Assembly: GCF_964204645.1 (NCBI RefSeq)
Contig: NC_134036.1
Location: 6,521,600-6,585,599 of the forward strand
From: Tubulanus polymorphus
Taxonomy: Eukaryota > Nemertea > Palaeonemertea > Tubulaniformes > Tubulanidae
DNA length: 64,000 nucleotides
Reading direction: 5' to 3'
Made by a program: the position numbers and the translations under genes. Of the stretch, positions 1-11,734 are shown one piece after another. Positions within the stretch are counted from its first letter, which is position 1, and every line of letters begins with the position of its first letter. The notes beneath the pieces are model-generated. The model did not search any database. It was not told the origin of the DNA and saw only the letters and a program-made list of their open reading frames with translations.

Positions 1-329
1 GGGTAACTAGGTCAGTCAAGCGTTTCGCGTCATCGTAAAAAAACATTACATCAACGCACCTCATATGACGTCGCCAGCAAACTTCTTAATTAACGGGTTA
101 TCAATGTAACTGGCGCTATTCATATCGGGGAATTTGTGGTAACTAAACCGAATTTACGGAAAATGTGATACAGTCGTTATTTGGGGGTCTCAGTCTCTCA
201 CCGATTTTGAAACCGTTTCCCCTGTTCGCAAATAGGGTCACATTTGAACCTGTCTAGATTGTTTTCGTTTCGTTTTCATTAGAAAAGCGTTCATTCATTC
301 GATCAACTGAGTATATGGAATACTATACA

Positions 330-505
330 GCGAAACCTGATAACATCGAACTTCACGGGACCAGAAAATCAGTTCGTTATCACCGATAGTTCTTCACGTC
401 CAGTATGAAAACAATTTAATTTTCTTACTCTGGACACTTTTTTCTATTTACAATATCCGACGAATCGTTGTATCCGAGTTCGTTATGACGAAGTTGCACT
501 GTGTT
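330..505 (+). repeat. Dispersed repeat related to the MITE at 6,206
   Basis: This stretch resembles 6,206-6,380. Shared pieces include GGGACCAGAAAAT, a TCCAGTATGAAA/TCCAGTGTGAAA segment and CCGACGAATCGTTGTATCC. Its ends carry opposed TTCGTTAT and AACGAA-like motifs typical of pogo/Tigger-type terminal repeats, but they are degraded. The unit 2 copy is at about 23,322-23,497. Confidence 0.5.
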
Positions 506-740
506 ATTGGGTGGTCGACGAGAATAAGAATCGAGGAAGAAATAACTGGAATAGGAGAAAATAGAAATCGATTTTAAACAACTGAAATGTGTAAATCGAG
601 GCGAACTAACCATTCGATAACTTGTCTTACTTTGGAAAGTATCAAAATGAGACCCCGGTAACACTGAGAGTATAACCTAAGGGTTGTAGCGTATGTATAT
701 TTTCTAGTCTCCTGTAGATCGCTGTAGCTCTCAGTTGAAA

Positions 741-890
741 CGCTTTTTTCAATAAATAGAAACACGAAATAAGAATCAAATTCTACTAGGCCTGATCGAA
801 AACAACGCCTTCAGTTGATTTCGAAAGCGACGCCACGAGACTAATCGCTTTTTTCATTAAATAGAAACACGAATGAGAACTAACGTCAGA
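741..890. repeat. 105-bp tandem repeat, unit 1 (one full unit plus partial)
   Basis: The sequence starting CGCTTTTTTCAATAAATAG at 741 restarts at 846 (CGCTTTTTTCATTAAATAG), giving a 105-bp period with the second unit truncated after about 35 bp. The repeat abuts, and overlaps, the point where the minus-strand GPCR reading frame stops in TM6. Confidence 0.85.
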
Positions 891-1605
891 GTTAAACTAC
901 GGTCACTGCTGCTGCTGCTGCTGCTGTTAGAGGTTTGATCATTTGTAGACATGTTTTTTCTCGCTGCTCCTGCGCGTCTCAACGTGAAAATACATCGAAT
1001 AGTTATCAGAACCACTATCACTGTCGGGATTATAGTAAATATAGGAGCGCGGACAAACACATCATAGTATCTCAGATATCTATTTGTAGCTAATGGTGTC
1101 AACCTTTGAGTCCATCTCTCATGCCCAGTGGACGGTTGACGTGTATAGTACTTCAAAAACTCCCTAGCCTTGTCACAAACCGGAATCATCGGAACTAAAA
1201 GGATATGGACATAGCATTTCCTCATACTTATGATTCTAACAGCCTCCAGGGGCCACAAACGACGATATATCTGTATATAGCTATTAACAATGTTATCAGA
1301 TTGCTGATAACCGAAAACACAACTAGAATGGTTTTAGTGTACGAATACATGCGCTTCATAACGTGGTTTATTTCAGCAGTCATGTCCAGTAACAGTGTGT
1401 GACTGTAGAGCCGATATTGAAAGTCAAATACGATATAAGACAAACAAGCAAAAATGTCCGCAACAGCCAAACATCTCAAATAAAACATACTGGTGTTGTT
1501 TGAACGTTCTTTACTGAGAATGATAAAAGACAGTAAGTTGGCGCCGAAACAGTAGATGACTATGCTTAGAATAACGTAGGTCGTGATCTGTAGATACAGA
1601 TTCAC
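857..1605 (-). pseudogene. Class A GPCR fragment, frameshifted and 3'-truncated (unit 1)
   Basis: Reading leftwards, 1605-1228 encodes TM1 (with GANLLSF), TM2 (with LAVAD) and TM3, ending in AIYRYIVVCGP, where YRY stands in for the DRY motif. The frame then runs into a stop. The adjacent frame, 1258-857, picks up as PLEAVRIIS and continues through TM4, TM5 and a basic, serine-rich third loop. The two frames join within 1228-1258, and one extra C in the CCCC run would fuse them. The frame ends at the start of TM6 (RSLTLTLVLI), so TM6-TM7 are missing. The frame continues a little upstream of 1605 (YKPFHVN), so the real start is not shown. Unit 2 carries the same lesions, so they precede the duplication. 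It resembles peptide-receptor GPCRs, but I cannot assign a ligand. Confidence 0.7.
907..928. repeat. (GCT)n microsatellite in the GPCR third loop
   Basis: About seven GCT/CTG triplets read as a run of serines (AGC) on the minus strand inside the GPCR fragment. The same length is seen in unit 2 at about 24,004-24,025. Confidence 0.8.
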
Positions 1606-1849
1606 GTGAAACGGTTTGTAATCGGCGGATGAGGTATAAACCCTGCCTTCGCAGTTGTGGTTGTCAGGTCTGAGAAATTGAAGTCGAGAACCTGATCTGA
1701 TAAATTATCTAAAACCACCCTGCACATAGCACATTCACTCGACGTTGATAAAGAAATAATCGGTTCGAACTTTCGATTATATAAATCTTCTAAGACTCGG
1801 TGCAATCGCAGTTATCTGTGATATCCTCGATATATTAGAAGTTTAGTTC

Positions 1850-2400
1850 GTGGTACTATTGGAGTGATAAATTAGTTAACAAGTAATTTGCGTAACGGGG
1901 AGGGAAGCCAAAGTTCAGGGCAGTGGCTGAAGTTAGTAAACAACCTACGTAGATACTTACGTCACACATACGACACTGAATAGAAGATAGGTGAAAGTGA
2001 CGTGAGTATCTGCGTGGGGATACTAGTTAAAGCGGCAGCCTTGAGCTCTGGTATTTCTAAGTAGTAAACAAGTAATCAACTCGTGACGTATAACATATGC
2101 AGAAGTATACGTCGCGAGTAACATGAAATAGTATGAATAGGGAGGGTCAGCACAGTAAGGGGGTCTAGAGATTCGAGAGTGGCGGAGAAGCCTAAGATAC
2201 GAGCTGTAGGGTAAGAAGGAATAAGAATTGTATTGGCAGAATAAAGAAAGAAACCTAGATCAACGAGAAGTGTTATTATTATTCTGGAGTCAGAGAAATA
2301 TCTATTAACCCTAATACTCGGAGGAATTAAACAACACCAACACGAGTTGAGAACGCAAAATCAACACCAAAACACAGCCTACGGCTGGCCTAAAGATCTA
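1850..2400 (-). repeat. CRE-rich repeat block, inverted and diverged copy (unit 1)
   Basis: The reverse complement matches the block at 51,946-52,560 over several hundred bases. Shared landmarks are CAACCTACGTAGATACTTACG, GAAGATAGGTG, GCAGCCTTGAGCTCT and CTCGTGACGTATAAC. Four TGACGT/ACGTC sites survive (TTACGTCAC, GTGACGTGAG, GTGACGTATAAC, TATACGTCGCG), although the sequence between them has drifted. No gene is evident here. Confidence 0.7.
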
Positions 2401-4184
2401 TGCTGACCATCAAGTGCGGCGCAGCGTCGTGGATTGTATCGAAATGTCTGGTGTCAACGGAGTTGGTTCAGTCTGTTTCGCAATCGGCTCTTCGTGATGT
2501 GAGAATGAGGAATGAGGGCTGATCTGAAATAAATAACAACTAGGCGCGTTACAAAAAAAGAATCATTGAAAAATTATTTCCAGTTGCACAGTCGCGACTT
2601 ATGTCGAAGAGTGGTTTTAAATCTTAAGACTGGTCTTGAGTTGTAAGTTTGGCTATATAACTAAGTTGGTATTAGACTGGTCTTAGGTCTAGGCCATGGC
2701 TGTGCAAACGACCCCGGATAATTGCTTGTTCAAAAACTAAAAGTATGAATGGAATAAATCGAAAAAAATTGTTTGTTGCCCGAGTGAGATTCCACAAATC
2801 CAAGGATGTCAAATCGGTTAATCCCCACCGAGGTTCACTCCGTCCTCGGAAATGTATACGTCGAAATAATCTTGTTTGATTCAACTCACGTTATAGTTGA
2901 CCCGAGGGCCAGACACTATCTACATCGTTCGAAATTAAACCTCCGATTCAAATCTATTCGATGTATTTCTTGCAGGTCTCGAAGGCCAGGTGTGAACGCG
3001 TCGACCCATGTATGGAACAGAATACATCGGCGGTATTCGCCATGCCAGCGAAATGCACCACCCGCGTCAGTATCATCATAGATTCATCGTTATTACAACT
3101 TTCTGCAAAATGCAAACGAACAGGAAGTACAGAAAAAAATGAAAGATATCCAAACCTCGAACAAAAAACAAACACTGAAACTGAAATGAGACCGCTCTTG
3201 GTATAATTCATTTTAGACCCGTGAAATGGAACTTTGCCGAGCCTTGCATAGATAAATTTCGGTAAAATTATCATAGTCGGAAAAGTTGGAAAGTATATCG
3301 AGCATTTCCCGCGTTTAGATAATCTAAGAAATTCAGCTTTTTACCGATACGTGTAATAACGGTCGGACAATGCTATAAATGAATTCGTGACGAGTGAATT
3401 TATAAATTAAACTGGTTAAACGTAATTTTAACTTGCACGAATATATACCTTATGTATCCTATGCAGAATAAACGGCTACATACCCTCCTTCAGCCGTACG
3501 ACAACAGTCGGAAATCAGGTGACACACTAGGATTAGTACATTCCGCATACGTGGCCATCGAAGCCGTGAATTTATCGGATCTATATATATGCGACGAATA
3601 GAAATGTCTGAGCAGCGGGATATATGAAGTGAATGAAATCAAGCAATTCGACCTAATCCGCACAAAGAAGCGCATTTTCTTTAGTTGTCGATAATATATA
3701 CGAGAAGATACCTTAAATTCCTAAATAGTAAATTGTGAAAATCTAATTTTTCATCATTTATAATGATCGAAATAGATATAGTTGAAATATCGAGACATAT
3801 TATCAAAATTTCAAATACCGGATAATTTGTCGGTATTTTCTATCCTTCTTTGCCTGAACAGCGGCCAGTGAAAGATACACATCACCACAGCTAACCAGCT
3901 AACATTAACAGCATAAACTATTGAGAGACCCAGTACATATTTACATTTCAACATGAAATAGATCCTTCTACCTCCCTGACCAGTTTCAAAGCTTAAAACA
4001 ATCTGGCATTGAGATATAACAAAAATGGACGGAGTTTCCTCAAAATGCAACGCATTTCTATAGACGCTATATCTCAGCTGTCACTTTAATGACGTTGCAG
4101 CGCGCACCTGCTGATTGAGCCGACGCTGAACAGTAAGCGATGTAAACAACGAAATGAGGTCAAAAATCATGTTACTTTAACAAG
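2401..4184. other. Intergenic or intronic stretch, one possible integrase exon
   Basis: Mostly AT-rich sequence without a convincing gene. At about 2,977-3,060, after a TTTCTTGCAG acceptor-like site, plus-strand frames read CERVDP and, one frame over, WNRIHRRYSP. That resembles the region just before the integrase core in this family, so it may be a decayed upstream exon of the 4,185 pseudogene. A minus-strand 106-codon frame at 2,954-3,274 with a hydrophobic start is conserved in unit 2, but I see no domain in it. Confidence 0.35.
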
Positions 4185-5484
4185 GGTCCCAATTATCTTG
4201 TCCATCTCGATGGTTATGACAAGCTCAAGCCTTTTGGTTTCCCGATTCATGGGTGTATAGATGGGTAAACATAATATATAATTGATATATCCTAAAAGAT
4301 ATTATTTCCACCTATCAACAACAGTTGCTATAAGTTCAGAATTTGGTTTGTCGAACATGTTCATAAACACAGTCTATATTTAAAAGATTTTCCCGACGAA
4401 TCCTTTGGTTACGAGTTGGAAATACTAATAATGACCCAGAGGTGGTTGCGTGGTACTTTTTAGATTTCATTCAGGACATTGAAGGTAGATAGAATTGTCA
4501 TACATAAATACACAATGCGCCGAAATTATGCCTGGGAAAAATTATCTGTTATCAATCGTCGATTAAGATAATACTCTGACCGTCATCTTTATATCATCAT
4601 TCAGCAGTTCCTCGCTGCATCCGTATGGACGCTGGAACCGAAAATGGCAGAATTGCAGCGATTCAGAAGGCCTTTAGAGCAGAATATGACGACGAAACGT
4701 GCGTTCTTGTGGGTAGATCTACCAGTAATCAGGTTCGTGGTGTCATTAATATGGGTAGATTTGGACAATCCCAATTTCTGCGCTAGAACCAACTTAAGAT
4801 ACTTCAAAACTCACCAATTATTTTATTTTTCTTTGTTTTAAGCGCATTGAACGATGGTGGCGAAGTCTTCGAAACGAAGTTGTTCAGTTTTGAATGAACG
4901 TATTTAAAGATATGGAGGAAAATGGAAGTCTATCTACCGCGGACGTTGTGCACATGTAGGTTAAATACCCGCCTTTAAAGCGCGTGGCGATTTTTTGTGA
5001 TCCACGTAGTAATTTCCCTTTCTCCAATATTTTTCAGTCAAACCTTAAGATACTGTTTTTTTGATTTGATAAATGCCGATCTTCAGGATTTCGTGCAGGA
5101 GTGGAATACACATGCCATCAGGCCTCAACGAAATGTGGATGTTCCACCCGGAAAACCTGATCTATTATACTTCTCGCCGGAATATTACGGTACGAAATAC
5201 TCTGTATAAAAATGAGCATAGGTTTCTAAGTTTACGATGTTTTTATCACTTCTTGATAATACGAAATAATATTTTCAGGCACGATAGACTACAAATTTCC
5301 AGTGGACGCTGGACTACTTCCGCAAATTCGAGAGGAATTTTGTAGTAAGCCGAATGAATCGAGAGGCTGTGATCCGGACTTTTCAGCGATGTGTGATCTT
5401 ATAACGAGGCAGGGACAACAATCAAGACCGACATCAACCCCAGAAGCCGCTGCTTTGTATGACTGGCTATTAACTCAATTCTGA
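4185..5484 (+). pseudogene. Multi-exon DDE integrase-core gene, disrupted (unit 1)
   Basis: Six GT-AG exons fit one frame: 4185-4264, 4387-4484, 4605-4732, 4843-4955, 5038-5189 and 5279-5484. The spliced product reads NYLVHLDGYDKLKPFGF, FSRRILWL, RCIRMDAGTEN, STSNQ, RIERWWRSLR, then FVQEWNTHAIRP, DLLYFSPEYYG and a C-terminal tail ending DWLLTQF. This matches the animal integrase core family that carries a DDE triad. Visible acids are D of HLDGYD, D of RMDAG and E of RIERWW. An in-frame TGA at 4,891 (after EVVQF, probably from TGG) interrupts exon 4, and unit 2 shares it. The 5' part is uncertain (see 2,977). It is probably a decayed transposon-derived or co-opted integrase gene. Readthrough or alternative splicing cannot be excluded. 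Confidence 0.75.
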
Positions 5485-6205
5485 GAGCATACATGTTAGA
5501 ATCATTTTTATACGTATCTGTCCTGCACGGTTTATGTGTTGTCTGTTCATGATGTATTTCGAAGATTCAAATATATCTATGATACACGTTACGCGTTGAA
5601 AAGAATATGATTGTAATTTTTCATGGATTCATGCGACTGTTTGGGCTTAGTAATACATCATACTAACACTACCCATGTTTTAATTCGCTATCCAACCCCA
5701 TCTCAAGTAGGTGTCTCAGAAATAGAATACACGTGCCATCAATTTACATGGAGAATTATCTGCGAAAGCGTACTCCAGTATCCGCTATTCTCAAAACGCT
5801 TCAGAATAAATTTGCGTATGGTTCAAAAAGATGTATTTTTGATTAACTTTATTTTGAGAAAGTTCTATGAAGCGGTTGTTTAAAAAGTGGTCTTATGGAC
5901 AAGTCACATATCTTTCATCCTCGCATGCCAGGGGTCTGGTATCGCACCCCGAACTCGTTTCCACCACCCCCTTGCCTCACGACGCGTGATTTCATTACTG
6001 GTTGAAATACCTCCTCGTACGCTGATTGGTCCATTTAACGGGAAAATCAACAGAAGCCTATAATGTCGTTTGCTTAAAGCGCTGTGATTGGTACGACCGG
6101 ATTCTGGTCGGCTAGTAACGACTCCAACGACTCGCGAGATCAAGGGGTTCGGGGAACACGGCTTTAGCTTAGTGAATTCGATTCCCACGACAGGTGAAGA
6201 TGCAT
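5485..6205. other. Intergenic, with CCAAT-like motifs
   Basis: No gene is seen. Two GATTGGT (inverted CCAAT) motifs lie at about 6,020-6,095. At about 6,170-6,195 the text GAATTCGATTCCCACGAC resembles an RNA polymerase III B box, which could mark a degraded tRNA-derived SINE. I cannot find a clear A box. Confidence 0.3.
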
Positions 6206-6380
6206 ACATTGGAACCTCGTTACAACGAACCTCTGGGGACCAGAAAATATTGTTCATATTAACAGATATTTCGTCATATCCAGTGTGAAATTAATCAAAT
6301 TGTCTAATGTGGGACACAATCTTGTATTTGTTATGTCCGATGAATCGTTGTATCCCAGTTAGTTATAACGAGTTCCACTG
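6206..6380. mobile_element. Small MITE with pogo/Tigger-like termini (unit 1)
   Basis: The left end reads GGAACCTCGTTACAACGAAC. The right end, reverse-complemented, reads TGGAACTCGTTATAACTAAC, so the termini are imperfect inverted repeats of about 20-25 bp enclosing about 125 bp of AT-rich DNA. The CTCGTTAtAACGAAC core resembles pogo/Tigger terminal repeats. The unit 2 copy is at about 29,302-29,476, and a relative lies at 330-505. Confidence 0.5.
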
Positions 6381-6779
6381 GATCTCTATATGAATGTGCA
6401 ATTTTGACAGTCTATAATTTAATCGTGTTCGAATACGTGCCAATGACACTTTCGTACTACGATATCATTTGCAGCTCGAGTGAAAGTGAGACACCATGAA
6501 AGAACGAAAACGCAATGAAGTGAAGATATTTGAATATTTTAATCGAAGTATCAAAGTTTCTCTTAAAAGCCTTAAAACATTACCTACGTTTTAATACCGT
6601 GTTGATACAATATATCAATATGTACTTAAAGATGATTGTCTTACAATTTCGAGACAAAACATAACTTGACAGCAGAGAAGTGGCACCCCCAAATCGCCCT
6701 GTTTTCAATACAAACAAAAAACGTATTTGTTCATGATTGATGCCCTGATTTGAAACGACAAATATAAGGAGCAAGTTTA

Positions 6780-6873
6780 ACAGCTCTCGGTAAGGTTTGA
6801 CTCGAGAGTTAAGTCGGTTTTTTTCAATATTTCCAATGCTTTAACTCTAGAGTCAAACTTAACCGAGAACTGT
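6780..6873. repeat. Imperfect hairpin, 33-bp arms (unit 1)
   Basis: The left arm 6,780-6,812 (begins ACAGCTCTCGGTAAGG) and right arm 6,841-6,873 (reverse complement begins ACAGTTCTCGGTTAAG) match at 29 of 33 positions around a 28-nt loop. It is either a minimal foldback element or a stem-loop transcript. No target duplication is obvious. Unit 2 has it at 29,876-29,969. Confidence 0.75.
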
Positions 6874-7089
6874 AGAACCTGGTCAAAATGCACTGCATGA
6901 ATAATTACTTCTATCATTAAAAAGATCGTCACTAAGTAATTCTATGATAAAAGAAACGACATCAGGGCTGGCAATATTAAAAATAAACACACCACTTTTG
7001 GCCTAAACAAAAGAACTTAAACACGTTTTGATCCAACTTTGAAAATATGAAACTTACGTGGATTACGTCATTGCGTTTCTAGAATAATT

Positions 7090-8516
7090 TTATACGACGT
7101 CCATAACCCAAACATTGCTCTGGAGAATATTATCGAATTCTTGTTTCAGTTCGACGTATTCGTCATATGTTTCTGGTAACTGCAATATCTGGGCACATGT
7201 TCGAGCAACTGGAGCTCGTTGGAGACCGTCTACCTTAGTAAAGGTCACGTCAATCTTTTGGCAGTTACAGATGTCAGAACCAGTACAATAGCGGAGGAAC
7301 TTAGACAACATGCTTTCATCCAATGATCTGTCATATATCTTCAGTAACGTAGCAACATTTGACTGAGGAGCTGACAAAACGTTTGGAAAAGAAAGTAATT
7401 CTACCACTTTGCGACAGGAGGGTTTAAGATCCGTACAAAGATCGAGGTACTGTTTATATGATATTGTTACATATTTCTGTATCATAGGTTTTATACAATC
7501 AACTATAAATCTCGGCTTTTGCACCAATTCCTGGTGACTAATTTCCCGAATCAACATGGAGAAGTTCTCCTTCGTAGGAAGTTTCCGACATTCATATCCC
7601 CCAGTATGTCTATTATCTCTTCGACGTCATTTGCTTCATCATCGAAATTAGCCAATGCGCGTCGAAATACCAGCTCCTCAGACGGAGAAACATATTTCAG
7701 GAATGATTCGACCAAGTCTACGCTATCATCCTGCTGGAAGAACAATTCGGAAACAAATGGCTGCGCGAGGAATATTGGGAAATATGATGTTTCCTGAAAT
7801 CCTTTACTGATGATGCGTCCTACAGCCTCCCATTTCTCTGTGCCATAATCATGGCGTATGAGAGGGATCATCTGACTACTACCCGTCATACATTGCTTTC
7901 TAAATTCTGACCAAAATTCAGTAAGACACTCTCGAAAGACACCGTGTCCTTCTCCGGCTTCAACATTTCCATTAGGGAGTATCATTCGAGCATTTATTAT
8001 TTTCCCCATCACCGATGCATCACAAAAAGCGTTTATCATATCTTCGACCATGGCTGTTCTGCGAACCAGAAGGTTGTATACTTCCCGTTCAATGCGATTT
8101 ATCTCTTCTTGTGATAACTCGCCACTCGTCAGTACTCTGAATTGAATTGTAGGCGTATCAGGCTGTATCAATTCGAAATCATTAAAGTTGATATCTGCTA
8201 TACCATCACGGGAATGTGTATCATTTGCACCCGTATGTATGCCAACAGCACCGGTAGGCACATAACCAGACTGAATCCCGGCCGCAAATGGAGTTGAAAG
8301 TGTATGGGCAGATTGGGTATGCGTAGTTAAAATGATAGGTTGAATATCACTACTAGCCGAAATTGTAGATGAGGCTGCTGGCGTAAACGACATGCATCAA
8401 CGAAAACATAGGTAAAGTTGACTCAGAAATCGGTGGCTGGTGGGTATTAGCAAGAAAGGATGACATGGATGGCAAGGATGTTTCATCATCACTATCGTCA
8501 ACTAATTTAAATAGCA
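7090..8516 (-). pseudogene. HECT-domain E3 ligase-like gene, frame broken twice (unit 1)
   Basis: The gene reads right to left as one intronless frame, compared here with unit 2. The N-terminal part is S/T-rich. The HECT domain runs from about QFRVLTSGELSQEE through GEGHGVFRECLTEFW to the C-lobe RTCAQILQLPETYDEY, where Cys codon 7,195-7,197 is the expected ubiquitin-accepting residue. The architecture resembles the G2E3-like HECT proteins common in invertebrates. Unit 1 lacks 8 bp near 8,393 relative to unit 2, breaking the N-terminal part. It also has five C instead of six near 7,598-7,603, which shifts the frame before the C-lobe (7,090-7,557 is in another frame). As written it cannot make a full HECT domain. 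A sequencing error in the C run is possible, but the 8-bp gap is harder to dismiss. Confidence 0.8.
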
Positions 8517-9327
8517 CGGCAATCCACAGTGAGTGGGTTAGGTATGGAGTTCAAATATATCCCGGCAGAGACTTGAGCGCAACCGTAAAATCAGAAGTCT
8601 TTTACGCCTATGACAAGGATTAGTTCTTACCCAAAAGATATCTTTTCTCAGTAGACTTTTCTACCCATATGGGTTAATAAATCCAGGAAGAAAGACACTC
8701 TAAATATTTGGATGGATATATGAAAGCTGTGGGTACTGGAGTGTGTAGTGTGGTGTGTAGTGTGATCTGTGTTCATTTGTGGCCAGCACACAGATCACAT
8801 TGTTCAATGGGGTTTGGTCCAGGACTCGCGAGATTTTCAACAACACGGAAGTAACGTGTAATAAACGATGACTTGAATTGCATGACTACCTACCAGCCTT
8901 CATTATTGTTGGAAAACTAAACGTTCGGCACTGGCTAAAAATTAGTAATAACATTTTAGAAATGGCCAGAATTTTAACTTAGGTTCTATCTCATTTTTAT
9001 TTTACAATTGCGATTGGTAAAATTGTTTTTTAAACGGCCGTTAAGGCTTCATGTTTCGCTGCAATTCACTGCAAATAGTTACGCAACTACGCACATTTCA
9101 GTGTTTTTGGCAGCTGTACACTCAATCGGCACCGTTCGTGACTAGCTTCACTGCGGAATTATCATTAATTAACATCGCCATATCACATCATCAACTTATA
9201 TTGTGCCTTAAAACCCTAACAGCCGAAATAATTGAAATGCACACACGATTTCTATCATTGAAAATTGGCCATGTTTGTGTTTGCTGCTTCGCTTAAATCC
9301 CGCGCGGTGGTGCAACCGCGCGGAGTG
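8517..9327. other. Intergenic, with a small perfect hairpin
   Basis: No gene is recognised. At 8,761-8,799 the 12-bp arms TGTGATCTGTGT and ACACAGATCACA face each other across 15 nt, just after a GTGTGTAGTGTG-type simple repeat. A piece reading CTACCCATATGGGTTAATAAATCCAGG near 8,665 recurs in altered form near 10,250. Confidence 0.4.
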
Positions 9328-9337
9328 GGGCCGATAC

Positions 9338-10081
9338 GCAAAAACCGTAATGTTTCCAATGTCTCCATTTTTAACGCATGCGCATTAGGCTTAGTAAGTG
9401 TTGAAAAAGTCTAAGTCGAGAAATCAGTACAGTGCGCAGGCGTCATGACAGTGTTTACATGTTTCAAAACTGGGTCATGTCACACACAGTACGGTATTCG
9501 CTTGAAATGAACCAGCGTGAACTTTAGCAGCGGGATCGTGATGTCTAAATAATCTCGTATCATATGCTTGCGTATTATATGTTAATACAATTAAAAGAAT
9601 CCAAATAAATAAAATAAACAGTGACATTTGGGATCACCATAGAAAGTGCACCAAAGTTCATAATGGTTACCATTTCGAGATCAGCATTTTCGGGATTCGA
9701 ACGTGATAGCGTCGTATAAAATAAATCAGCGACACTGGAGTCATCAAAGTTCAAATTGAAATGAAATAAGTTCAGTATTTTTCGGGGCTCGAATCTGGTA
9801 GCGCCACAAAAATAAACGAGTGACACTCGGGTCATCAATGTTCAAATCAAATTGAAATAAGATGAAATAAGATAATTATTTATTGTGGGATTCGAATCTA
9901 ATAGAAACGGAAACATGGAGTCATCAAAACACACATTCATTATGCGTCCTGACATGACCCAGTTTTGAAAGTTCTGACATGTAGTGACGCCTGCGCACTC
10001 AACCGATTTCTGGACTTTCACCAACACTCACTAATGCGCATGCGTTAAAAACGGAGACATTGGAAACATTACGGTTTTTGC
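9338..10081. mobile_element. 744-bp non-autonomous element, long TIRs, 10-bp TSD (unit 1)
   Basis: The element begins GCAAAAACCGTAATGTTTCC and ends with the inverse. The terminal inverted repeats extend about 150 bp with moderate divergence (shared blocks GCATGCGCATTAG, TGCGCAGGCGTCA, CAAAACTGGGTCATGTC). It is flanked on both sides by GGGCCGATAC (9,328-9,337 and 10,082-10,091), a 10-bp target duplication. The interior has three diverged copies of a ~100-bp segment containing GGATTCGAA and GAGTCATCAAA. No ORF looks real. Long TIRs with a 9-10-bp duplication are typical of Mutator-like MITEs. Confidence 0.85.
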
Positions 10082-10091
10082 GGGCCGATAC

Positions 10092-11734
10092 GTCCGGAGT
10101 TATGTTCAATATGGATGAATCTAGAATGTTTATACGTTCAGTTGCGTTTATCCTATCAAATTAATGAATATATCAATTAAATTTTCTCAATTCGATAGAC
10201 TTCAACAAGTCATTTACGCCAGCGAGGATGATTTGTCTTTTATCAACTTGTCTACCCCTACGGGCTAATAGATCTAGGATTCTGATTAGTATGGATAAAT
10301 CTAGAATATTCACAGTACGTTAACCCTATCGAATAGATTAGTTCAATTATCTGAATAACTATTTCGATATAGTTAACCATTTTACAGTATAGGCATTCGA
10401 AAGGACCACAGTGCATGTAACCAGTGTGAATGTATTTTATCTACACGAATAGATGATATATACTGAAAACCGCTGTCGAAAACAGAAAGTTCTGACCGTT
10501 TTTACAGTAACTGCCTCGAGGCGTTTTACATACATACTCCACGCTGTAATATTAAATCAATATCCCTCTCGGTTACAGTCGATTCATAGAAAACGCTGAG
10601 ATACGCAGGATATTTCAAATACGAATGAAGCTATGCTCATAATCTCTAGCTTTGAATCCAGAGAATTGATCCAATTTTCGTCGATGGAGACATCTTAATT
10701 TAATTAAAAAAGCACTTTATTTTAATTTGAACACAATTTATGGCTAAAGATTTACTAGCTAATACCTGTGCTCAATATTAAATGTGCTCATCGTCCATAT
10801 CTTGCTTTGAATCTCGATTTTCAAAAAATCGCATTTGAACACAAATCAAGCCTTGTGATACGATAGATAACAGCAATTTGACCGAATATATTTTTCAACG
10901 CCAAATATTTAATCTATACCGTTTATTCGGTTCTCTTCAGATTTTTCAATCCGAGATCGATGTTCATCCTTAATTCGTTTGAGAAAATTAAAATGGGATA
11001 ATTACACCCAACGGAACATGCTTAGAATACAAGCAACGCGAAATCGCTTCACCCATATAGTAAAAGTGAGATGCACGAAATTTCAAAATAATAATTTTCG
11101 ATGTTTTGGAGCCACCACTCAGACTCGTTGAGCCTCATATAAAAGATTTTGTGTTCGATGAATTTGTTGTTTGATTCACGTTTCATATTCTAAATATTAA
11201 TCAAATCAACATCTTTTTCGATGTTAATTAGTTTTTCTGTAAAACTGTGCACTATACGCAGTTATAGTTTCAAAATTGGATAGAATTTCGACAAAATAAC
11301 TTGAATCTAATACGTTTTTCTTTTTTTACAATTAACAACGGGTTCGGTGATCTTTCTTTTTAGTTACGTCTGTGATACGTGTGGAAAACAAAAACGATGA
11401 TATATTTAGTAATTGGTGTTTGAAAATATTTAACGAGTCAGAAAATTCGGATTTGAATATTTCTGCTCGGTTTAAACTTGGGTGTTTTGAGTGTATGCCG
11501 TTTCACGATAAGCTTGGCAGAATATATAGCAATTAGTAAACTAACTGAAACTAGAATAACCGCGAACATCAAGAAGTTCTTCATTCAGTTGCGTCATTAT
11601 TCTTTATCCTATGCTGGAAATGCATCGTATGCATTTTAGCTGGAAACGATTGATGAATTTTCGACTCGGTGGAGCGAATTTTCTGATTGGATGAAATCGG
11701 ATCGTGATGCGACCAATAAACGATTCTATGAAAC
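10092..11734. other. Intergenic upstream of the receptor gene
   Basis: AT-rich with no ORF of substance. Two short related segments (GGATGAATCTAGAATGTTTA at about 10,113 and GGATAAATCTAGAATATTCA at about 10,290) show a local duplication of roughly 180 bp. The promoter of the receptor gene at 11,735 should lie near the right end, but no clear TATA box stands out. Confidence 0.4.

Noticed and set aside
425-765. Two overlapping minus-strand frames (79 and 63 codons) as possible TM6-TM7 of the GPCR
   Set aside because: They do not read as TM6/TM7 and lie in the MITE-like and 105-bp repeats.
2954-3274. 106-codon minus-strand frame with a hydrophobic segment (possible secreted protein)
   Set aside because: It is conserved between units, but so is all DNA here. 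No cleavage site context, domain or adjoining exon could be identified.
6165-6200. tRNA-derived SINE with B box near 6,175
   Set aside because: The B-box match is partial (AATTCGATTCCC) and no A box is found upstream, so it is left as a remark only.
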